From NCBI GenBank assembly GCA_935421135.1, contig OW285193.1, positions 12,386,099 through 12,450,098 of the forward strand: a stretch of DNA of 64,000 nt, in the 5' to 3' direction. The notes beneath the pieces were generated by a model. That model had not been told where the DNA came from and did no database searches. It worked only from the letters and a program-made list of their open reading frames with translations. The stretch is from Bugulina stolonifera (Eukaryota; Bryozoa; Gymnolaemata; Cheilostomatida; Bugulidae). Shown one piece after another: positions 47,516-57,600 of the stretch (positions within the stretch are counted from its first letter, which is position 1; each line of letters begins with the position of its first letter). The position numbers and the translations under genes were made by a program.

Positions 47516-48252
47516 GCCATCTAATGTTTTACAACATCATAGCTATCCATCAGTTTCAACAATTTAATTTGAATCTTTGTTGGTATTATTATGGACCAAA
47601 TGAATCTCGACGAAACTGATCTTGTATAGCCATGTCTAATAAACTGAAATCAACATATTGTGGGGTTACTAAAGTTTTAAGGCATATACAGGATTGGCAG
47701 GGGCATTTTATTTTTGATTTTAAATTTCTTGTTGTTCAAAAATGGGTAACGTTGAAAAGTGTGTTTTGGGAGTACTATCAAATCTCAGTCAAACATGAAA
47801 TTATGTCAAGTACAAACAACCCAGTAGCACAGGGGCACTGAAAAGTTTTGAACTCTGTCTCTCAGACAACACAAACTCAGTTGTGTTTATAATTTTTCTA
47901 AACAATTGCAACTTCATGGCTGTATTTAGATAGATATGCCATTCAGTTTAGACCAAGTTATGTTAACTATAATAGTATTTTGAACTTGTAAAACAAACAT
48001 TGACTAAATAAAAAATTTGGACTTTGAATAATGTGTTTAAAAGTTTCATCTGTTTTGTATCACGAATATGTTGCTTACAACATATTATGCATTTTCTACT
48101 ACCTTTATGCATCAGCGACCATGTAAAAGGGCTTATATTTAGTGAATTTACACAATTATACTGCAGAATCTGGGCTAGAGTAATTTAAACAGAATGCTGA
48201 TGTATTTTAATAAATACACTTTACAATGTCAGTACTCTTAGTTCCGTTGCAG
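47516..48252. other. Region between midkine-like stop and orphan exon
   Basis: Probable 3' untranslated region followed by unassigned DNA. I searched for an exon that could bridge the phase from the midkine-like gene to the exon at 48253 and found none. Confidence 0.5.
47638..47643 (+). terminator. Candidate poly(A) signal of the midkine-like gene
   Basis: Canonical AATAAA 123 nt downstream of the TAA stop at 47513-47515, at a normal distance for a short 3' untranslated region. It supports ending the gene at 47515. Confidence 0.5.
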
Positions 48253-48487
48253 CAGGACTTTGTACTGTGATAATAACAAAGGCCTTCTTGCTATTAATGT
48301 TCACGAGTATCTATTGCAGAACGGTGCTTTTATACTAAATGGTCACGATGGTCGAAATGTGAAAACTTTATTCAACAAAGGAAAAGGGACATTTTATTTG
48401 GCAAAAAAGGTGACTGCACCCGAACTGTCCGGATACGATCGTGTCAGCCAGAAAGTGAAAATCACCGTCATAGTCGACGCAAGTTAA
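48253..48487 (+). CDS. Orphan terminal exon resembling a fibulin C-terminal module (partial)
   Basis: Open frame of about 75 codons that begins right after a TTCCGTTGCAG acceptor (a CAGCAG pair, so the start is 48253 or 48256) and ends in TAA. An upstream stop in the same frame lies at the acceptor, so it is an internal-to-terminal exon needing two nucleotides from a previous exon. The translation contains GTFYLAKKVTAPE and a closing VKITVIVDAS. These resemble the end of fibulin C-terminal modules, where a leu-ala-arg-x-val-thr-gly-pro segment precedes a beta strand (family memory, not a search). The midkine-like gene upstream ends in an incompatible phase, so the parent gene is not identified. 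It could be a gene remnant. Confidence 0.4.
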
Positions 48488-49902
48488 AGCGACAAAGGAT
48501 ACACTAGTCGTAAACGGAACGACTATTGCATATACTTTCTCAACTCTACTGCATATAAATGTCAGTATGATAAGACAACTCTCTACGATTATTCAATGCA
48601 TACAGCAATTTTTCGTCTCACATTTCATTTATGAGTATAACTCTGTCTTTTTTGTTGTGTCTAACATAATATTCTCCTGCACTAAATATTGACAGTAGTT
48701 ATTGGAATGCAGCATTGCATATTTTGTTTTACCTTTTCCAAGCACCAGTAAGGCAGTTGTGGCCCTTGACGAAGCCTCTATAATATTATTTTATTTAGAC
48801 TGGTTTTCCACCTCTATAAATAGATTGCATAAAGGCTAGGTGACTCTAAAAAAGCTATTGCAGCAAATTTTTATTTGACTAAAATCTGTTTGCATTGCGT
48901 ATATTAAGTAGAAAAGTATGCGTATATGTAGCACATAAAATTGTATACGCGGCAATATATTTTGTTAAAAAATACTATTTAATATTTTAATTTTCAACTC
49001 TGGATATTTTTTTAAACTTTGTGTTCAAAACACCTGTGATTAGCAAAGTTTTGTTCTCTTTGCAAAAGTTTCCACCTGTTATAGATTTTGACAGTTTACC
49101 CTTATGTTAAACGTAAGACAAAAGTGATTCAGTACAGCACTACATAGGTTTATCTGTTTCTGCATAAAATACAGAATCTCGTCCGTCCATTTTTTATGTT
49201 TGTAGATGATACAACATGATCATGTACATGTACTATCGGTCAAGCATAAATATTATTAAATTTAATTTCTTCCATTGAAATTTAAATTTAAATATTTTGT
49301 TAATGACTGCTATCAAAATATAAATTTGAATATTGTGTTATTTAATAGCAGACATTCTACTTCATAAAATAGGTATTATAATTACTTTTTTGTATTTTGT
49401 CTTCATACATGTTCCCTCTAATAGTAGTTGAAGTTATAATACTCAACAAAAACATTTGTACTTGTCTTTATATTCTTTATATTTGTGTTAATATGTAGAA
49501 GAATGTCACTTTATAAATATTATTCAATACATAGAAATAAACTCCTTGCCCAAAAAACATCAACAACACACATGGATTCTAGTTAGAACACTTTCAATGT
49601 TGGTCTATTCATGTAACAATACTGTATAAATTTAACTCAATATGTACACATGAATCCCATATAATAAAATCTAAATGTTTGATAGAGTATATCTATGAGC
49701 GTTTTTTATTGCAGGCTGCATGGCCAAAAGTTAAGGTGATGGAAGGGAAATTCAATGATAAATGATATTGTAACATTTTTGCCAACACACCACATGCACA
49801 TAAATCCAACCAACAAAGCCCTAGGGCAGACAAGACCAAGTACCAAATTGCCAACAAACGACATACTCCTGCTGATCCTTCCATCATAGATGAACTAGGA
49901 CA

Positions 49903-50787
49903 CAGGGCCGTAGCGCCCTAAGAAATGTTGGTGGGGCCAAAATTAGGCCGGGGGTCCAGGGGGCCGCCTAGGCCCTCTGGCGGGGTCCGGGGCAGCGCCC
50001 CGGCCGCCGGCGCCCTGAGAGTGTTTTTCAGAAAAATAGAGCAAATTTGAAGCAGTTCAGGCTTATGAAATATACCTGTGTAATAACATTAAATATAACC
50101 CAGCCTCATACATATATATGCATGTACATGTATACATTGTATCTGTTCACAATTATGACTGAACATAAATCATTCAACTCTAACGACATTTACAAATACT
50201 TTTCTCCTTTACAATGATGAAAAACATGCAATGAAATGAAGTAGAGCTAACGAATCTACAAAAAGCAGCTGAAAGCATGTGTTTCTTTCCTACCATAGAG
50301 ATATTTCTTATTCCTCCCTATATGATTGAATGCCTAACACACAGTCTAAGTAAATATATTGACAACAATGTAGGGCAGACAGATAGTCGAATCCAAAAAG
50401 GTTTGTTCAATTGAAAACTAATATAAGTGTTTAGATTTTCAAGGTTTATATTTTTTAACACACCCAGTACATGGACTGTGTATAAGGTACCTCTTATACT
50501 GTATACTGAAATAATCTTCAAGTTTAGAGTTATCTCCCCTGACAGGCTTTCAATATCTAAAATGTTACATAACATAACTGCAGTTAAGTACAGTAGTATT
50601 TAGAATTTTCTGATATAAAAGTGTTTAGCACACTTATTATCATCATATCTTTACATATTTTGTAAACCCCGCGAATGGGAAAGCGAAAGAAACTTTAAAC
50701 ACTGATCTGACCATGATAATAAATTGACTACATTTCGACTTTGCAATGCTAAAAGTTGAGACGGCCGTATAGGGCACTACGGCCCTG
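49903..50787. mobile_element. hAT-like non-autonomous element, 885 bp, perfect 8-bp TSD
   Basis: Terminal inverted repeats CAGGGCCGTAGCGCCCTA and TAGGGCACTACGGCCCTG differ at one position. Identical flanks CTAGGACA lie at 49895-49902 and 50788-50795. The left subterminal region (49949-50020) is strikingly G+C-rich compared with its AT-rich surroundings. No transposase frame is visible inside. The CAGGG ends and the 8-bp duplication indicate the hAT superfamily. Confidence 0.93.
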
Positions 50788-50919
50788 CTAGGACATATAA
50801 AACACATATTATTGCAATGTTTATATTTCTATGTACATGAAAAACATTACAAAAGCAGTATTTATGACCCAGTCAGACTTAATAAAATTTTTTGCATATA
50901 TTATCTAGTTAATCCCGTA

Positions 50920-51534
50920 ATGACTATTTGTACTTTTAGCTATTCTATGTCCTCTAGCACATTAATTTGGTGGGGGTGGTACATTACAATAGCATCCTAT
51001 TTGAATATCACAGGAAAGCCATTCCATATAATATTCAATAGTCATGGCAACAAACCATTGGGTCAAGCAGGTTATTTTTCATTTTATCAAAGGATAGCTT
51101 ACCAGTAAGTTTAATCATATGTGGTTACAATTACAATTTCAGTTTACAGGTTGCTAGTGAGCATTTATTTAGGTCTACAATCAGTTGAATTATTTGCTAG
51201 TCAATCAGCAAAGTTCAAGTCACGAGTTTTTCTTGGAAGGTATTTTTTACTGTGCAGTAATAACGCACCTATGATAGGTGATAGTCAGTATTGGTGGCCA
51301 GGGCAGGTGGGTAGGCAAAATTATTTTTACTTGTTTTCCAACCTGAATCGAAAAGTGCTCATAGAAATTGAAGTTGTCCCCTTACAATATAGAAATCCGT
51401 TTTTCGAAAAGATAAATATAGCTGCAGATCTTCAATCTTGTTGTAGCAGACTAAGGTCAAGGCAAGAGCGATATTCAACTTCTCCTGTCAATTTGCTGTT
51501 CATTGGCAAAGTTTTGTTTATAGAAGTTATCTAG
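50920..51534 (+). CDS. Unrecognised open frame, possibly with a 45-nt intron
   Basis: From ATG 50920 the frame is open to 51105, meets TAA, and is open again in the same frame to 51534. The interruption coincides with a GTAAGT donor at 51105 and a TTTACAG acceptor ending at 51149. Removing 45 nt gives a continuous 189-codon frame. The predicted protein is aromatic-rich with a WWPGQVGRQNYFYLF segment. I do not recognise the family. A 45-nt intron is very short, so this may be a decayed transposon or gene fragment rather than an active gene. The frame is open further upstream to about 50812, adjacent to the hAT-like element. Confidence 0.3.
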
Positions 51535-51883
51535 GAACTTTGTCATTAAGGGGTTTTGGATGAAAGAAAGGAATCTTACTCTTTGATGGGATGCAGTGTT
51601 ATACTATGTTATTCTTTCACGAAGCCCAAGATTTGGTTTTTCAACTAGCCGAAGTGTGATTAATGAAACAACGCAGTGCCAGTGGCAGTTCAAACTTCAA
51701 TGGAAATTAAATTGCCTACTTCTACTTTATAGCCTACTAATACTTAATACTATTATTTACTTTCCTAAACCTAATCTAATCTATACACTTCACTACAAGC
51801 GAAATTTACTCTAACTCTTACTCCTGTTAGTGTTATATAACATTTATAATAATTATTAGTGGTAATAATCATAGTGATAGACT

Positions 51884-52945
51884 CAGAGATGTGTGCTAGT
51901 TTTATTTTGGAAACTCAAGTTTCCGTGGCCAACTCTTAGTTGTGAGTTGTGACTCTTCAATTTACAAGTCAATTCTTTCTAGTGACAGATTAAAACTTTC
52001 AAGTTACAAGTTAAATATATACATGTCCCCAGAAACTCAAGTTGACGTTTTTATCAAGTTATCAAGTTAACTTCAAGCAAGTTTCAATTCAATCCTTTAC
52101 TTGTTTAACTCGAGTCTTTTTTATAGAGTTAGTGGGCTAATATTTTGCTTATGGTGAAATATTGTTAGGAAATAGTGCTAGAAGTTCAAATTTCAAAGCA
52201 AAATGTCACTGTTTTAGTGTAAAGTGTGTTATAGTTGTGGTTACAATTGTGGTTATAACCAGAGGTGTGCTTTTAGCTGATTTCAACGATTAAGGTTGAT
52301 TAAGATTGCTTTATTGGAAGCTAAAATTAATTAATGATTAGTTTAGATCATTTTTTTCAAGATTAAGCATAAATTGAGATTAGATAGAATATAGGAAAAA
52401 ACTGATTAGAAGTAGATCAAGTCATGTTGCTTAGATTTCCGGGGTATGTACAATGAATCTCATCTTTCTAATCAACTACAAAGTTGATTATGCCTGCATA
52501 AAAGTGTATTTTTAAACAGATTACTGATTACATAGTAGGTAGCAAGGTAATTGTAACAATTTAAGCTAGATTTGAAAAGTCAAAAGCAAATGATTAGGAT
52601 TATGATTAGGATTAAGATTAACCCGAAAGCTAGAAGATTAACTTAGGATTTAGATTTGTAGCAAAAGTATGCTAAACTGATTAGGATTAGCACAACTGTG
52701 GTTATAACTGTGGTTATCTCTATTCATTGCAATTTGCAGCTGCCCAATGAAAACTTGAGTTATTGAATATTTCAACATAATGATGTGCCAGTTAAGAGTC
52801 TTTGATCATAGCTATAATTAAATTATAATTCAAGTTGCAAGTTCTTGATGGCTATATATTCAAGTCACAAGTCCTTCTAATAAGCCATACAATGTTGCTT
52901 GAATTAACTTGAGTGAGAGTCTTTAACTCGAGTCTGGCATCTCTG
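51884..52945 (-). mobile_element. hAT-like MITE, family A copy 3 (inverted, interrupted)
   Basis: Reverse-complement homologue of the copies at 18312-18890 and 19217-19799, with CAGAGATG at the left edge and CATCTCTG at the right. The element is split by a 441-bp insertion at 52260-52700. Without it the length is about 613 bp, close to the other copies. Confidence 0.85.
52260..52700. mobile_element. Nested hAT-like MITE, family C (441 bp, perfect 8-bp TSD)
   Basis: Inserted into the family A copy at 51884-52945. The flanks are identical GTTATAAC at 52252-52259 and 52701-52708. The ends are CAGAGGTGTGCT and, inverted, CACAGTTGTGCT, continuing as similar GATTAGGATTA-type sequence. The interior has many GATTA/TAATC motifs. 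The insertion is younger than the family A copy it interrupts. Confidence 0.9.
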
Positions 52946-53292
52946 GTAATAGTAGTGATCTTTTTTTAATTTTATGCAACAAAGTATACTTAATACTAGT
53001 AGGGCGCACTCAAAAATACCTCTACTTACAGGCTAAATTGTTTGAGATTATGAATAATTAATAATTATTATATAATAAAAGTAAATATAATTTAACAGGT
53101 TTAATGTTATACTCATACTGTTATCATTTATTATATTATTAACTTTGCTATTAATTGTATTGTTATTATATTATCGTATGTAGCATTATTTCTATTGTAA
53201 GTTTATTAAATCTTTCCAATACTTTATACTTTCACTATACTTAGGTCTATCTGCTTTCCAAGACCTCCAATTGGAAGAAATTGAGACCTTAA

Positions 53293-53852
53293 ACCACTAC
53301 TGTCTCACCATTCAATATTTGCAAAGAATACTGGTCATCTTATTTCATGAAGATTGATGTGCTGTTTGTCTTTGTAAACCTAGTGGCAGCCAAGATAAAC
53401 TCATTTGAATATTGGCTATTATGACCTCCATTCAGCATTGAGACCTGTTAAGTTCCTATGGCTATGCCTGTTCTAAGTCTATACTTGTAACTTATGTACA
53501 TAGGTAAGCTACTAACACCAAATAGCCCAGTAATCTTATTGAGCCAACACTAACTGTCATTCTATAAATAACTCTTGTGCACAGTGATGAATAAGTAAGT
53601 TAGGGTCATGCCCACAAAAAACAATGCAATGCATTGCAAGTCCTATGGCTATCTCTGTAGCACAGTTTTATATTAACTGCTTGAGAGCTTCCAAAATTCC
53701 CAGCATAGGCTGACTGAAGGTGAAATCAGCCAATATTAAAATAGGGTTTTCTTGGCAGCTGCTAGGTTACCAAAGACAAACAACACATCAATCTTACTGA
53801 AAAAGGATGAACAAGATTATTTGAAAATATTGAATGGTGCGACAGTAGTGGT
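53293..53852. mobile_element. TTAA-flanked foldback element (560 bp)
   Basis: Two arms of about 130 bp (roughly 53293-53424 and 53722-53852) are inverted copies with a few mismatches and indels. The termini are ACCACTACTGT and ACAGTAGTGGT. TTAA directly abuts both ends (53289-53292, 53853-53856), the target duplication typical of piggyBac-type elements. The interior is non-coding. Confidence 0.8.
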
Positions 53853-54649
53853 TTAAGTTTGTCAGTCTATTGTATATTATTACACTGCCAGTTCCCCTGT
53901 TCTAAGCTCCCGAGATGTTCTAATCAGAAAGCCATGCAGATAAATGTTAGTTTTAGAGTACAAAGAGTTGAAGAAATTATGTGTCATTCTCTTTTCTGAT
54001 CTTACTGATGGACACATTTTTTTAGATTGTAGATTAATCTAATGTTTTGCAAAGGTTCCCCTTATTTGCAAGATGCTTGAATTAGGGGTTTCATACTTTG
54101 CAGCCAAACTCATGTATTGACCGGCATAATATACAATAGGTCACCTTCTTAACATTGGACAGAAGCACAAAGCTTACTTCAACAATCCTAACATGGAGGA
54201 GGCTCGACTAAGGATATGGTCTATTTAACTGTCCTGTTTAAGTCTGAAATTTAAACAAAACCCACGAGATATTTAGTGGCATCTGCTTATTCAAAAAGAG
54301 CATTGTTAAAAAATAGTCACCTCCAGAAGTAGCAATTTCTCTAGATGTCCAAACCACCACTTTACTTTTTGAAGAGATTAATTTCATGGAATTTGAAATG
54401 CTCAATTTCATCTATTTTCTAGCCAATTGTTTCACTTACTGTCATACATGTATATGTATGTGCAGTACATCTATATTACTGCATGTAGTGATAATGGCAA
54501 TTTGTTTTTTTATTCTTTGATGTTTGAGATATTCACTGCAATTGGTTGATGCTTGCCATATTTTTTATATCAGCATCAGGAGATATCTGAAGTTTGACAT
54601 AGCTGTATACTTTATTTTGTAGTTATAGAATAATTCATTGAAATACAGA

Positions 54650-57600
54650 ATGGAAGTAGAAGTGAAGAAAGAATTGATAGCAAGGTGCACTAGAGATTTG
54701 GAGAAAACTTACACGTTCTTAAATAACTACTTGGTTCTGGCCAACCTACACAATACAAACTTCATAATTAGTGACTATTGGAGCCAGGTATTTTAGATAA
54801 ATTTCCATTCTCTTCCCATTTCTTTTAGTTGTTAGCAAATGGTTTTAATAGACCAATGATGGATTAGTTATATTTGCACTAATTATACATGTTTGAAGTT
54901 GTTCTCTCTTCTTAAGTAAAGAGAGAACAACTTTTAAAGCTATCGCTTATGAATGCTTGCTCAATGTCTTAGCGCTCACTGAAGTTGAAGATTTGAATGT
55001 TAATTAATCATTTCATATTTGAATTTTTGTTACATGGCTGTGACTATAATAAATACCATCTTATTATTTATTTACTTAGAAGTGAGAGTAGATATATTGT
55101 ACAGATATGTAAGACATGCAGTGGTTATTTACAGGTTCCAGACAGTTTTAAAAGTTCTCTGGAGGCTTTACCAGCAGAGAATATGTCTGGCTTGTTACTT
55201 AAAGAGAACTGGGCTCTGAGAGTAAGTATTTACTTGTACATGCCATCAGTAGCAAAGAATAGCATGATATTCTATAGGAAGGGAGTTGTCTACAAATGGA
55301 TCTCAATAATGTCAAGGGAAGACAACCTCCAGAACATATGCTATCAGTAGCAAAGAATAGCATGATATCTTATAGGAAGGGAGTTGTCTACAAAAGATCT
55401 CAATAATGTCAAGGGAAGACAACCTCTAGTTTAAGATTACAGTTGGTATGGCCTAGAGGTTAAGATGCTTGCCTGTAGTCCATACAGTCTGGGTTCGATT
55501 CCCCAGCGGTGACAAGCTTTTCAAACCTAGGCTGACCGCTTGGTCCCTGCGGATCAGGACTTAAAATAATGGAGGTCCCCTGTGTATATTTCATCTGCGT
55601 GCAGGATAAAGATTCACCTCTGTCCTTTTAGATACTTTTTAGCACCAGCACTGTCTGTTCCGGCCTTGTAGCGGTGCTTCACGCTGGGTTCATAACAGAC
55701 AGTGACTGAAGATTGGTGGTGAGAACTTGGTAAGCTCACACACCACTATAAAACAAGACACGCCTAGCTGTGGTATATAAAATACCGCCTACATACAGAT
55801 TCATAATATTTATAAATAACTGAATACAGCTGACTATTCTACTTAAATGCATGTTTTGCTAAAAAGGGCATCTGAAGTTCTAGTGAAGAATTCATGTAGA
55901 ATTGCACCTATTTCTTATTATGATGTTAGACACCTCCATGGAAAGAAGAATCCCAATGGAAAACTGATACTGATACAAAGTCCTTGCCTAGAGAGATGGT
56001 TGATGGTGAACTGCAATCCTCTGATCCAGACTTACCTCTCACCTGGCACCACAAACAGCTAGATGGTTTTATGGCTGACGCAGCATCCTGTCACTTAGAT
56101 AAACTTAGCTACCCTCAGTTATGCGAAGAGTTATACAAGAAGTATTATTATGCTGCTGTATGTATGGTGAAAGTCATAAAGTAAAGCTATTAGATGTGTA
56201 TATATGTATATATAGGCAATTATTTACAATGCACTAAATGATATTTGGGGTGCCATTGTGGTTAATGTGTTTTTACATTTCACATAATCATTGCTATGTG
56301 TAATTGTATTGTATGTATGAAATCCATCACCAACTCCTCATGTTTTACTTGTATGTTATTTTATTTCATCATGTTGTCTCCAGGATGCTAGATGTGCTGA
56401 CCCCTTTGTTAGCCATGCTATGGGAGAGAAGAAAGGTCACGAGGTAGAACTAATGGCTGCTGTTTGCTCCAGTCTGCTTCAAAGTGAAAACATCAATCAT
56501 GTAAGGAGTTGTCACCACTATGCATATAGTACATTGTCATGGGAAAATAACTCCCATGTGTAATCTACACAGTTTGGTTTGCTTCCATTATGTTAGTGAA
56601 TAGTGTACCTTAAATGCAGAAATCATGTTTGGACAAGGACTATTATCTATTTAACTCGTGGGTGTTTTTGCATTGAGGGTGGCAGACCAGCAGCCATTGG
56701 GGGGAGATAGGTACTTAAAAAGTGTATCTACACACTCTTCTCACCAACACAATGCCTACTTAATCCAAAGCGAGGAGATAACTTCTAAAATATCATCAAA
56801 GAAAAATTGATTGCTTACATCAACTTATTTTGGCCAAGTTTAAAATACTCATCATTTTGTAATGGCTGTGCACTGTAATATAACGATCTTACAGGTTGTA
56901 GATCTGGGGAGTGGTAAGGGATATCTTGCCACAACTCTAGCTATGCAATACAGATACAATGTTATAGGCATTGACTCCCAAGAGGGTAATACTCATGGAG
57001 CAATTCAACGTAAACAAAGGTGTGTGCTATATTGTACACAATTATTCATGTTTATTATGTTGTAAGTAATATAATCCTATGAATTGCTGGCTTGCAGTTT
57101 AGTCAGCCAGTTATTTTAATTTGCTGCGGAATATCAGTTTGGTTTGTATGATGAAATTAAAATGACACAGCAGAAATACTCTAGAAATCCCAGATAGCTG
57201 TAATTAAGTCAACTTTTTGTACTAAAATTTTTCTTTTGCCTCACAACAATCTGTTTATTATTAGCAAGTGGTTTTTGCTTCTGTCTCAATTATGTCTGCT
57301 TATTGTGACAAGCGGTTACTGGTGGCCCTTTCTATAAATAGGTTGGAGAAACAGTACACAGGTCTGGTGAGAAGACAGAAAGAAATTGAACTTGCATCTG
57401 GTCAGACAAAGATGGGAACCAGAAGTGCTGGAAGAGAGAGAAGGAAGCAAAGGCTGGCCGCTATCAAATCAGGTTACTCAGTTGCACTACCTATTAGTTA
57501 GTACTCTTGAGTTGTTAGTGCAGATACCTCCATCAGGAGGTCTTGGAATTTGGCCAAGAACACAAGACTTTGTAACATTGACAAATTCCTACAGGGATTT

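Larger units (their letters stand above)
48488..54649. other. Transposon-rich intergenic region upstream of METTL25
   Basis: Contains an 885-bp hAT-like element, an unrecognised open frame, a family A MITE split by a second MITE and a TTAA foldback element. The METTL25 promoter should lie in the last few hundred bases. Between the elements the DNA is AT-rich and without recognised genes. Confidence 0.6.

Noticed and set aside
55442..55515. Functional tRNA gene
   Set aside because: A and B boxes are good, but the acceptor arms do not pair and a SINE-type body follows.
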